The notes beneath the pieces were generated by a model. The model was not told the origin of the DNA, ran no database searches, and saw nothing but the letters and a program-made list of their open reading frames with translations. DNA of 64,000 nt from Streptomyces akebiae (lineage in GTDB: Bacteria > Actinomycetota > Actinomycetes > Streptomycetales > Streptomycetaceae), in contig NZ_CP080647.1 of the NCBI RefSeq assembly GCF_019599145.1, positions 1,178,001-1,242,000 on the forward strand, read 5' to 3'. Shown one piece after another: positions 25,245-33,050 of the stretch (its first letter is position 1; each line of letters opens with the position of its first letter). Made by a program: the position numbers and the translations under genes.

Positions 25245-26166
25245 GGCCGTACCTCTCCTCCGCCTTCCAGAAGTACACGAAACCGCCGAGCGCGATCAGC
25301 ACGGCCCAGCCGCCGGCGACCGCCCACACGTGCGGGGGCAGGTTCTCGCGGCCGTAACCGTCGATCAGCGCGAAGCGCATCAGGTCCATGTAGATCGCGG
25401 CCGGGTTCCACTGGAGGACGTCGGCGATCCACTCGGGGTGGCCGTCGAGCATCACCGGGATGGAGAACATGACGCCGGAGGCGTACATCCAGGTCCGCAT
25501 CACGAACGGCATCAGCTGGGCGAGGTCCGGGGTCTTGGCGCCCATGCGGGCCATGATCAGCGCGAGCCCTGTGTTGAAGAGGAACTGCAGCACCAGGACG
25601 GGGAGGATCAGCAGCCAGGACAGGCGCGGGTAGCTGCCGAAGCCGACCGCGACGCAGAACAGCACGATCATCGAGAACATCAGCTGCTGCAACTGCTGGA
25701 GCGCGAAGGAGATGGGCAGCGAGGCGCGCGGGAAGTGCAGGGCGCGGACCAGGCCCAGGTTGCCGGAGATCGCGCGGACACCGGCCATCACCGAGCTCTG
25801 CGTGAAGGTGAACACGAACACACCCGTGACCAGGAACGGGATGTAGACCTCGCGCGACATGCCCCGGTCGGCGTTGAGGATCAGGCCGAAGATCAGGAAG
25901 TACACCAGCGCGTTGAGCAGCGGAGTGGCCACCTGCCACAGCTGGCCGAGCTTGGCCTGGCTGTACTGCGCGGTGAGCTTCGCCTGGGAGAAGGCGAGGA
26001 TGAAGTGGCGCCGCCCCCACATCTGGCGGACGTACTCCACGAGTCCGGGCCGGGCGCCGCTCACGGCGAGCCCGTACTTGGCGGCCAGCTCCGTCGCGGA
26101 GAGCCCGTCGTCGGGCGACGGACGGTCGCTCACCACAACCCTGCCGTCATGCGTTGTCTCACTCAC
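25237..26166 (-). CDS. Polysaccharide exporter permease (TagG/Wzm-like)
   Basis: A 309-residue ABC-2-type membrane protein. After a hydrophilic N-terminus of about 60 residues there are about six membrane segments starting at VYFLIFGLIL and ending with WAVLIALGGFVYFW. The order and the preceding amphipathic WGRRHFILAFSQAKLTAQYSQAKLGQLWQ are typical of TagG/Wzm exporters. The start is GTG 26166. It is 95 bp downstream of the glycosyltransferase gene and probably in the same transcript. Confidence 0.87.
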   Translation of the reverse strand: MSETTHDGRVVVSDRPSPDDGLSATELAAKYGLAVSGARPGLVEYVRQMWGRRHFILAFSQAKLTAQYSQAKLGQLWQVATPLLNALVYFLIFGLILNADRGMSREVYIPFLVTGVFVFTFTQSSVMAGVRAISGNLGLVRALHFPRASLPISFALQQLQQLMFSMIVLFCVAVGFGSYPRLSWLLILPVLVLQFLFNTGLALIMARMGAKTPDLAQLMPFVMRTWMYASGVMFSIPVMLDGHPEWIADVLQWNPAAIYMDLMRFALIDGYGRENLPPHVWAVAGGWAVLIALGGFVYFWKAEERYGRG

Positions 26167-26261
26167 AAATGGAAACTTTCGTCCTCAAAGTGCGCAGCCT
26201 GGTCGGGCCGAGGCGGAAACCTGGACCGGGTACGGCCGAATGCTCTCAGATTTCGAGCTTG

Positions 26262-27134
26262 TCAGATGACGGGAGGCCGTCCCAGCCGGGTCAGCCGCCA
26301 CACCGTACGCCACTTCATGGGCCGGCGGGGACCACAGGGGCTCGTCCAGCCCTCCTTGAAGCCACCGAACCAGGCCTTCAGCGCAGGCCCGGAGGGCTTG
26401 CGGAGCAGCGTCAGCAGCAGCCAGACGCCCAGGTAGACCGGTACGAGCGGCGCCGGGAGGTTACGGCGCGCGAGCCAGACGCGGTTGCGCGCGACCATGC
26501 GGTGGTAGACCGCGTGCCGGGAGGGCGCGGTCGTGGGGTGGTACAGCACCATGTCGGACCGGTAGTCGATCATCCAGCCCGCGTCGAGGGCCCGCCATGC
26601 CAGGTCGGTTTCCTCGTGTGCGTAGAAGAATTCGTCCGGGAGACCGCCGACTTCGGCGAAGACCTGGGTGCGTACGGCGTTGGCGCCGCCGAGGAAGGTG
26701 GTGACCCGGGAGGAGCGCATCGGGTCGGCGGCCCGCAGCCGGGGCACATGGCGCCGCTGGGTCTCACCCGTGTCGGGGTCGGCGATGCGGAAGCTGACTA
26801 TGCCGAGTTTCGGGTCCTCCTCGAAGGCCCGGCGGCAGAGTTCGGCGGTGTCGTGGTGGGCGAGCAGGCCGTCGTCGTCGAGGAAGAGCAGGACGTCGAC
26901 GTCCCGGCCGCTGGGACCGAACGCCTCTATGCCTATGTTGCGGCCGCCGGGGATGCCGAGGTTCTCGGGCAGCTCGACCGTCCGTACGCCCTCGGGGACG
27001 TCCGGGACGGGCGAGCCGTTGCCGACGACGACCGCCTCGACCCGGTCGCCCTCCTGCTTGGCGACCGAGTCGAGGAGGGCGCGGAGTTCGTCGGGGCGGT
27101 TGCCCATGGTGATGATCACCGCGCCGACCTTCAT
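26262..27134 (-). CDS. GT2-family glycosyltransferase
   Basis: A 290-residue GT-A glycosyltransferase. It begins MKVGAVIITMGNRPDELRALL, the nucleotide-sugar binding strand, with GIPGGRNIGIE at about 60-70 and the metal motif LDDDG at 86-89, then EETDLAWRALDAGW, the acceptor-side ED motif. A hydrophobic segment near residue 240 (PLVPVYLGVWLLLTLL) may touch the membrane. It resembles rhamnosyl/galactosyl transferases of surface polymers. ATG 27134 lies 8 nt after the CDP-alcohol phosphotransferase gene. Donor and acceptor are unknown. Confidence 0.88.
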   Translation of the reverse strand: MKVGAVIITMGNRPDELRALLDSVAKQEGDRVEAVVVGNGSPVPDVPEGVRTVELPENLGIPGGRNIGIEAFGPSGRDVDVLLFLDDDGLLAHHDTAELCRRAFEEDPKLGIVSFRIADPDTGETQRRHVPRLRAADPMRSSRVTTFLGGANAVRTQVFAEVGGLPDEFFYAHEETDLAWRALDAGWMIDYRSDMVLYHPTTAPSRHAVYHRMVARNRVWLARRNLPAPLVPVYLGVWLLLTLLRKPSGPALKAWFGGFKEGWTSPCGPRRPMKWRTVWRLTRLGRPPVI

Positions 27135-27142
27135 GGCGCCGC

Positions 27143-27922
27143 TCACTTCAGCCTGCTGGAGACGAGGATCGACACCAGGTGCAGCAGGGTCTGGAGCAGG
27201 GCGATGCCGGCCAGGACGGCGACGCCCACCCGGGAGAAGAAGAGGTCGCCCCGCATCTGGTCCACGACGGCGAGGACCAGGATCAGCAGCGAGGCCTCGA
27301 CGCCGAGGATGAGCCGGTGGAACTTCAGGGCGGCGGCGGCCTTGCGGGCCAGCGCCATGCCGGAGGAGCGCGGCTCGGCGGCCGACTCCTGGACCGGCGG
27401 CTTGCCGGTCTGGTGCCGGGCGACACCGACGAGGTCGGTCTCGGCCTTGATCAGGATGGCGCCGAGGGCGGCGAGGGTGCCGAGGAAGGCCCACAGCCAG
27501 TCGATCCGGCCGGTGCCCCACAGGTCGGCGGCGCGCAGCCCGAAGCCGACGAGGACGGCCGCGTCGCAGAGGTAGGCGCCGACCCGGTCGACGTAGACGC
27601 CGGTCATCGAGTACTGCTTGCGCCAGCGGGCGATCTCGCCGTCGACGCAGTCGAACAGCAGGTACAGCTGGACCATCAGGACGCCGAGGACGGCGCCCGG
27701 GATGCCCGGCACCAGCAGGGCCGGGGCGGCGAGGACGCCGAAGACGGTCATCAGGTAGGTCAGCTGGTTGGGCGTGACCCGGGTGTTCACCAGGTGCCGG
27801 TCGATGCGCAGCGAGATCTCGCGCATGTAGAGCCGGCCGGCCCAGTGCTCACCGCTCCGCCGGTCCTTCACACCCGGGGGGTGAACGACCGGGCGGAGCT
27901 CAGCTACTGATGGCTTTGGCAT
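27143..27922 (-). CDS. CDP-alcohol phosphotransferase with altered motif
   Basis: A 259-residue integral membrane enzyme of the CDP-alcohol phosphatidyltransferase family, which moves a phosphoalcohol from a CDP-linked donor to an alcohol. The motif D91-x2-D94-G95-x2-A98-R99-x8-G108-x3-D112 is intact, but the final Asp expected at 116 is Ala (GCC codon); Asp120 is nearby. That last Asp is considered the catalytic base in the family, so the enzyme may be altered or work as a partner of the DUF5941-like protein. It overlaps the dehydrogenase stop by 23 nt. Confidence 0.85.
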   Translation of the reverse strand: MPKPSVAELRPVVHPPGVKDRRSGEHWAGRLYMREISLRIDRHLVNTRVTPNQLTYLMTVFGVLAAPALLVPGIPGAVLGVLMVQLYLLFDCVDGEIARWRKQYSMTGVYVDRVGAYLCDAAVLVGFGLRAADLWGTGRIDWLWAFLGTLAALGAILIKAETDLVGVARHQTGKPPVQESAAEPRSSGMALARKAAAALKFHRLILGVEASLLILVLAVVDQMRGDLFFSRVGVAVLAGIALLQTLLHLVSILVSSRLK

Positions 27923-28964
27923 AGTCGGCGTAGGCGTCCTTGATCTGTTCGGTGCTCAGTTCGAGGTGTTCCAGGATGGTGTAGCGGCCCGGCCGGGTCT
28001 GCGGGGCGAACTCGACGACCTGGACGAACTCGTCGACCGTGAAGCCGATCTCGTCCGGGAGGACGGGCAGGCCGTGGTGGCGGAGCACCTCGGTCATCTG
28101 GCCCGCGATCTCGTGGTGGCCCCGCAGGAAGGTGGCGAACGCTCCGCCGAGACCGCACTGTTCGCCGTGCAGGGCGTTCCGCTTGGGGAACGTCAGGTCG
28201 AACGCGTGGCTGATCTCGTGGCAGGCGCCCGAGGCGGGACGGCTGTCGCCGGCCACGGACATGGAGATCCCACACAGGACGAGGGACTCGGAGAGCGTGG
28301 TCAGGAAGTCGTCGTCGCCGACCCCGCCGGGGTGGCGCAGTACGGCCTCGGCGGCCTGGCGGGCCATGGCGGCGGCCAGTCCGTCGACCTTCTCGCCGGT
28401 CTCCCGGCTGGACAACTCCCAGTCGGCCACGGCGGAGATCTTGCAGATCACATCGCCGATGCCGGCCCGCACGAAGCGCACCGGGGCCTCACGGATGACG
28501 TCCAGGTCGATGACGATGCCGATCGGGTTCGGCACCCCGTACGAGCCGCGGCCCGCGTCGTTGTCGAGGGTGGCCACCGGGGAGCACAGACCGTCGTTGG
28601 CGAGGTTGGTGGCGACGGCGACCAGCGGCAGACCGACCCGGGCCGCCGCGTACTTGGCGCAGTCGATGACCTTGCCGCCGCCGAGCCCGACCACGGCGTC
28701 GTAGTGACCGCCCTTCTTGATCGAGTCGGCGAGCCGTACCGCGCCGTCGATGGTGCCGTCGGCGTCGCAGAACCAGTCCGCCTCCGGAAACGCGGGGGCG
28801 AACCGGTCGCGCAGCGCCGCGCCGGAGCCGGCGCTGATCGCGAAGGCCAACCGGCCCGACGGCGCGATGCGCTGGTCCGACAGGATCGTCGCCAGGTCAT
28901 CGAGCGCGCCGGGACGGATGTCCACGACGACCGGCGAGGGGATGAGCCTCGTCAGTACTGGCAC
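27900..28964 (-). CDS. sn-glycerol-1-phosphate dehydrogenase-like enzyme (AraM/EgsA family)
   Basis: A 354-residue member of the iron-containing alcohol/G1P dehydrogenase superfamily. NAD-binding GGGKVID is at 95-101. TNLANDGLCSPVA at about 119-131 matches the G1PDH signature. Metal ligands appear as Asp171 (AGIGDVICK), His249/His253 region (ACHEISHAFD) and His266 (HGEQ). The family makes sn-glycerol-1-phosphate from dihydroxyacetone phosphate, the archaeal-type stereoisomer, or related polyols. Between an NTP transferase and CDP-alcohol phosphotransferases, G1P or a relative is a likely polymer precursor; this is inference. GTG start, overlapping the previous gene by 13 nt. Confidence 0.82.
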   Translation of the reverse strand: MPVLTRLIPSPVVVDIRPGALDDLATILSDQRIAPSGRLAFAISAGSGAALRDRFAPAFPEADWFCDADGTIDGAVRLADSIKKGGHYDAVVGLGGGKVIDCAKYAAARVGLPLVAVATNLANDGLCSPVATLDNDAGRGSYGVPNPIGIVIDLDVIREAPVRFVRAGIGDVICKISAVADWELSSRETGEKVDGLAAAMARQAAEAVLRHPGGVGDDDFLTTLSESLVLCGISMSVAGDSRPASGACHEISHAFDLTFPKRNALHGEQCGLGGAFATFLRGHHEIAGQMTEVLRHHGLPVLPDEIGFTVDEFVQVVEFAPQTRPGRYTILEHLELSTEQIKDAYADYAKAISS

Positions 28965-29704
28965 GCGATCTCACGTCCCTTGGCGAGGTCGTCGTGGTTG
29001 TCGATCTCGACCCACTTGACGTCACCGATGGGGGCCACGTCGATACGGAAGCCGCGGTTCACGAGCTCCTGGTAGCCGTGCTCGTAGAACTGCTGCGGGT
29101 CCGTCTCGAAGACGGTCTTCAGGGCGTCGGCCAGCTCGTCGGCGGCCTCGCCCTCGATGAGGGTGACGCCGATGTACTCGCCCGTCGCCTCGGCGGGGTC
29201 CATCAGCTTGGTGATCTTGGTCATGCCGCCCTCGGGGCCGACGACGACCTTCATCTCCTCGTCGGCGAGGGACTTCACCGTGTCGAGGGCGAGGATGATC
29301 TTCTTGCCGTCGCCGCGGGCGGCGAGCAGGGTCTTCTCGACGGAGACCGGGTGCACGGTGTCGCCGTTGGCGAGGATCACCGAGTGCTTGATGGCGTCAC
29401 GGCCGCACCACAGGGAGTAGGCGTTGTTCCACTCCTCGGCCTTGTCGTTGTCGATGAGGGTGATCTTGAGCCCGTACTTGGCCTCCAGCGCCTCGCGGCG
29501 CTCGTAGACGGCCTCCTTGCGGTACCCGACGATGATCGCGACCTCGGTCAGGCCGATCTCGGCGAAGTTGCCGAGGGTGAGGTCGAGAACGGTGAGGCTC
29601 TCCTCGTCGCCCTCGGGGCCGACCGGCACCAGAGCCTTGGGGAGGGTGTCGGTGTAGGGGCGAAGACGCCGTCCGGCGCCGGCCGCCAGCACGAGGCCGA
29701 TCAT
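28952..29704 (-). CDS. Sugar/alcohol-phosphate nucleotidyltransferase
   Basis: A 250-residue NTP transferase. The signature LAAGAGRRLRPYTDTLPKALVPV occupies residues 6-28, and GDTVH gives the metal Asp. The size and pattern fit the LicC/IPCT-like group that activates phosphocholine, inositol phosphate or similar as CDP derivatives, rather than the larger glucose-1-phosphate enzymes. It likely makes the CDP-alcohol used by the flanking CDP-alcohol phosphotransferases. The ATG overlaps the stop of the DUF5941-like gene (ATGA). Confidence 0.87.
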   Translation of the reverse strand: MIGLVLAAGAGRRLRPYTDTLPKALVPVGPEGDEESLTVLDLTLGNFAEIGLTEVAIIVGYRKEAVYERREALEAKYGLKITLIDNDKAEEWNNAYSLWCGRDAIKHSVILANGDTVHPVSVEKTLLAARGDGKKIILALDTVKSLADEEMKVVVGPEGGMTKITKLMDPAEATGEYIGVTLIEGEAADELADALKTVFETDPQQFYEHGYQELVNRGFRIDVAPIGDVKWVEIDNHDDLAKGREIACQY

Positions 29705-31506
29705 GCGGGTTCTCCTTCATCGTGTACGGCGGGTGCGCCTGTCTTATGGGCGATCACCCAGAAGCGGATGCTCTCGAGGAGCACCAGCAGCGCCACGGCC
29801 ACGGCGAGAGCCGTGAGCGCGACGGTGAACTCTGTGGGCGCGAGCAGCGCGGCCAGTACGGTGACCAGCAGGGTCCTGCCTTCGTGACCGCCGATCGCCC
29901 GCACCAGCCACTGCGGTGGCGCGCCGGCGTCACCGCGGATGCGGTACACCGTGTCGTAGTGATGGTAGGCGACGGCCCCCACCAGCCCGAAGGCCGCGGG
30001 AAGGGCTCCGTTCACGTCGGCTTTGGCTGCCAGGAGGAGAACGGTGCCGTATTCGGCGGCCCGGAAGAGCGGCGGGATCAGCCAGTCGAGGGGGCCCTTG
30101 AGGGAGCGCTCGACGGCTTCGGCCGACAGCCCGACGTACAGGGCGGCCATGGCGACGACCTGCCAGGCAGGGCCCCAGACCCAGGCGGCGGTCACCACGG
30201 CCACGGCTCCGAAGGCCGCGCTGAGCAGTGCCGTCTTGCGCGGCGGGCCCGGCAGGATCCGCGCCAGCGCTCCGGCGAGCGGGCCGGTGTCCGCGAGGTC
30301 CGCCAGCGCCCGGGCCGCCCGGTCCGTCCGCTGCGCCTTGCGCGTCAGCGAGCGCAGCACACGGCCCGCCGTGGTGTAGGTCGCGGCGAAGGCGCAGCCG
30401 ATGAGCAGCGCGTAGAAGGTGATGCGGGGTGTGGTGACCGCCGTGAGGACGGCGATCATCGCCCAGCGCTCGCCGATCGGCAGGACGATCATGCGGCGGA
30501 TCCAGACCGTCCAGCCGACGCTGTCGAGCTTGCCGGAGAGGGCGGCGGTGGGGCTGGTGTTGCCGGTGGCGTCGTGATTCGCCTCGTTGAAGGAGAAGTC
30601 GACGACGTGGCGGCAGGTCTGCAGGACCATCGCGCCGAGGGCGAGCGCCCATACATCGTCGCCGCCCCGGGCGGCGCCGAGGGCGAGGCCCGCGTAGTAG
30701 GCGTACTCCTTGGCGCGGTCGAAGGTGGCGTCGAGCCAGGCGCCGAGCGTCGAGTACTGCAGCGAGTAGCGGGCCAACTGGCCGTCGGTGCAGTCGAGGA
30801 CGAAGGAGAAGAGCAGCAGGAGGCCGGCCGCGACGAACCCACCACGGGTGCCGGTTGCCGCGCAGCCCGCCGCGATCAGGGCGGTGATCAGCGAGGCCGT
30901 CGTGACCTGGTTCGGGGTCAGGCCCCGGCGGGCGCACCAGCGGGCGATGTAGCGGGAGTAGGGGCTGATGAAGTACGTGGTGAAGAAGCCGTCGCGGGAC
31001 TTCACCGCCGTGCGCAGCCGTACGGCCTCGTCGTCAACGGCGGCGACCGCCTGGCGGGCCTCGTTGCGGGCCTGCGGGTCGGCGGGGACGACGGCGACCA
31101 GGGTGCCGAGTTCGGGCCGGTAGAGGCTGACGTCTTCGGCCTCGAGGGCGGCGACGACCCGGTCGGCGACGCTGTCGACGGCGACGGCCGTGGTGCCGCC
31201 CGCGGCCGAGCCCTCGCGGGCCAGCGCCCGGGTCAGCGCCTGACGGGCGGCGGGCCGCACGGTCACCGCGCCCGGGAGGGCGGCGGCCTCGAAGCGGGGG
31301 TCGGTGAGTCCCAGGCGCAGGGCGTGCACATGGCCGACGAACCGGGCGTCGACGATCGCGACCCGCTGGTCCGCGGGCACCGTCGCCAGGAGCGTCTCGG
31401 CGTCACCGGCGTCGGAGGCGGTCCGCACGTCGAAGCCGAGCGACCGCAGATCGCCCTCCAGCGACGATCCGGGGACCGGCTGACCGGTGAGGATGGCGGT
31501 CGACAG
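29701..31506 (-). CDS. CDP-alcohol phosphotransferase with N-terminal domain and DUF5941-like C-terminus
   Basis: A large membrane protein, 601 residues if it starts at CTG 31506. Residues 1 to about 165 form a soluble alpha/beta domain of unknown role. The CDP-alcohol phosphotransferase core follows with the complete motif D238-x2-D241-G242..G255-x3-D259-x3-D263. The C-terminal third has about five membrane segments and resembles DUF5941. The CTG gives a natural N-terminus MSTAILTGQPVPGSSLEGDL and has AGGGAG upstream; the next usual start is GTG 31428, which would cut off the first strand. First gene of the operon. Confidence 0.82.
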   Translation of the reverse strand: MSTAILTGQPVPGSSLEGDLRSLGFDVRTASDAGDAETLLATVPADQRVAIVDARFVGHVHALRLGLTDPRFEAAALPGAVTVRPAARQALTRALAREGSAAGGTTAVAVDSVADRVVAALEAEDVSLYRPELGTLVAVVPADPQARNEARQAVAAVDDEAVRLRTAVKSRDGFFTTYFISPYSRYIARWCARRGLTPNQVTTASLITALIAAGCAATGTRGGFVAAGLLLLFSFVLDCTDGQLARYSLQYSTLGAWLDATFDRAKEYAYYAGLALGAARGGDDVWALALGAMVLQTCRHVVDFSFNEANHDATGNTSPTAALSGKLDSVGWTVWIRRMIVLPIGERWAMIAVLTAVTTPRITFYALLIGCAFAATYTTAGRVLRSLTRKAQRTDRAARALADLADTGPLAGALARILPGPPRKTALLSAAFGAVAVVTAAWVWGPAWQVVAMAALYVGLSAEAVERSLKGPLDWLIPPLFRAAEYGTVLLLAAKADVNGALPAAFGLVGAVAYHHYDTVYRIRGDAGAPPQWLVRAIGGHEGRTLLVTVLAALLAPTEFTVALTALAVAVALLVLLESIRFWVIAHKTGAPAVHDEGEPA

Positions 31507-31909
31507 ACGAACTCACTCCCTGGGTGCCGGCGCGATCGCGCCGGACATGTACGTGGTGGAGGCGCCCCGGCCCGCTGCGACCCGGCGGCGTGTCGGCAGA
31601 GGTTATCGGATGAAGAGAAGCGGGCGTTCATCGCCCGTTCACGGCCAGATCAGTTCGGCCTGCTCAAGCCGTCGGCCCTCCGCCGCGATCATCATCGGGG
31701 ATGTGGGGGTTGCGCCACAAACTCCGGTGCGAATATCGGTTGATAGGGGGCAAAGGCATGGACTCGCTCCGTGAGACAGGCCGCGTTCCGCGCGCCGCGA
31801 GGGGCACGGAGGACTGCGTGCAGCGACCACCGCCACCCCTCCCGCACGCCAACCCCACACACCCCCTACGGCGAACAGGCACAACACACCCCCCGCATAA
31901 GGTGAGCGC
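31507..31909. other. Divergent promoter region between the glycopolymer operon and galE
   Basis: About 400 bp without a firm gene. It contains a hairpin CGGGCG/CGCCCG (31621-31637). A plus-strand frame (ATG 31758 to the TGA overlapping galE at 31911-31913) has good codon bias for only its first 20 codons and is not called. It must hold both divergent promoters. Confidence 0.45.
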
Positions 31910-32881
31910 ATGACATGGCTGATCACAGGCGGGGCGGGCTACATCGGCGCACACGTGGCGAAGGTCATGACCGCCGCCGGCGACGAGGTCATCGCACTGG
32001 ACGACCTCTCCGCAGGGGTCCGCGGCCGCCTGCCCGAAGACATCCCGCTGATCCACGGCTCCGCCCTCGACGGCGACCTCCTCAAGCGTGTCCTCACCGA
32101 GCACGCCGTGACCGGTGTGGTCCATCTCGCGGCCCGCAAGCAGGTGGGCGAGTCCGTCGCCCAGCCCACCCGCTACTACCAGGAGAACGTCGGCGGTCTC
32201 GCCACGCTCCTGGAGGCGGCGGCCGCCACCGGGGTCGAGCGCTTCGTCTTCTCCTCCTCGGCGGCCGTGTACGGCAACCCGGACGTGGACCTCATCACGG
32301 AGGACACCCCGTGCGCCCCGATGAGCCCCTACGGCGAGACCAAGCTGGCCGGGGAATGGCTGGTGCGGGCGGCGGGGCAGGCGCACGGCATCGCGACCGT
32401 CTGTCTGCGCTACTTCAACGTGGCCGGCGCCGCCGAACCCGCCCTGGCCGACACCGGCATCTTCAACGTCGTCCCGATGGTCTTCGACCGCCTCACCCGT
32501 GACGAGGCACCGAGGATCTTCGGCGACGACTACCCGACCCCGGACGGCACCTGCGTCCGGGACTACATCCATGTCGCCGATCTCGCCGACGCGCACCTCG
32601 CGGCGGCCCGACGCCTCACCGCCGACGACGTCTCGGGCGACCTGACCGTGAACATCGGCCGGGGCGAAGGCGTTTCGGTCCGCGAACTCGTCGACCTCAT
32701 CGGCGAGGTGACCGGGGACCGCCGTCCCGCACTCGTCGAGCCCCGCCGCCCCGGTGACGCGCCGCGCGCGGTCGCCTCGGCCGAGCGGGCCCGGCACGAG
32801 CTCGGCTGGACGGCCCGGCGCGGGGTACGCGAGATGGTCGAGTCGGCCTGGGCGGGCTGGCGGCTGCACCACGGTCTCTGA
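31910..32881 (+). CDS. galE: UDP-glucose 4-epimerase
   Basis: A 323-residue short-chain dehydrogenase-type epimerase interconverting UDP-glucose and UDP-galactose. The NAD loop TGGAGYIGAH is at residues 6-15. The catalytic triad is FSSSAAVYG with the YGETK (YxxxK) motif near residue 143. RDYIHVADLADAHL is a GalE hallmark. ATG 31910 has AAGGTGAG upstream. Divergent from the surface-polymer operon; it could feed galactose donors to its GT2, but it may equally be a general galactose gene. Confidence 0.92.
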   Translation: MTWLITGGAGYIGAHVAKVMTAAGDEVIALDDLSAGVRGRLPEDIPLIHGSALDGDLLKRVLTEHAVTGVVHLAARKQVGESVAQPTRYYQENVGGLATLLEAAAATGVERFVFSSSAAVYGNPDVDLITEDTPCAPMSPYGETKLAGEWLVRAAGQAHGIATVCLRYFNVAGAAEPALADTGIFNVVPMVFDRLTRDEAPRIFGDDYPTPDGTCVRDYIHVADLADAHLAAARRLTADDVSGDLTVNIGRGEGVSVRELVDLIGEVTGDRRPALVEPRRPGDAPRAVASAERARHELGWTARRGVREMVESAWAGWRLHHGL

Positions 32882-32914
32882 ACCCTTCCCGGCCGCGTCC
32901 CCGATCATGGCAAC

Positions 32915-32949
32915 GCTCTGACCTGCAGGTCGTTTCCGCAGGTCAGAGC
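32915..32949 (+). terminator. Hairpin after galE
   Basis: Perfect 12-bp arms (32915-32926 and 32938-32949) with an 11-nt loop, 33 bp after the galE stop and directly before the Zur-like site. Probably a terminator, though it lacks a clear T-run. Confidence 0.5.
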
Positions 32950-32952
32950 AGA

Positions 32953-32967
32953 TGACAACGGTGTTCA
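32953..32967 (+). promoter_or_regulatory. Zur-box-like site upstream of zitB
   Basis: TGACAACGGTGTTCA has the TGA-N9-TCA frame of actinobacterial Zur boxes (TGAAAATGATTTTCA type) with two mismatched pairs in its dyad. It is 84 bp upstream of the zitB start. Zur-dependent activation of zitB under high zinc has been reported in S. coelicolor, which supports this reading. Confidence 0.55.
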
Positions 32968-33050
32968 GTGCCGCGTTGCCGGATACCCCCCACCCGTAGT
33001 TCACTGTGATCCGGAGCCGAACACACGGACGCATGAGAGAGGCGGATTCC

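Noticed and set aside
31701..31913. Plus-strand frame before galE whose TGA overlaps the galE ATG (possible short version from ATG 31758)
   Set aside because: Codon bias is good only for the first 20 codons, and the rest is Pro/His-rich. The overlap may be chance. Conservation of the start MDSLRETGRVP would revive it.
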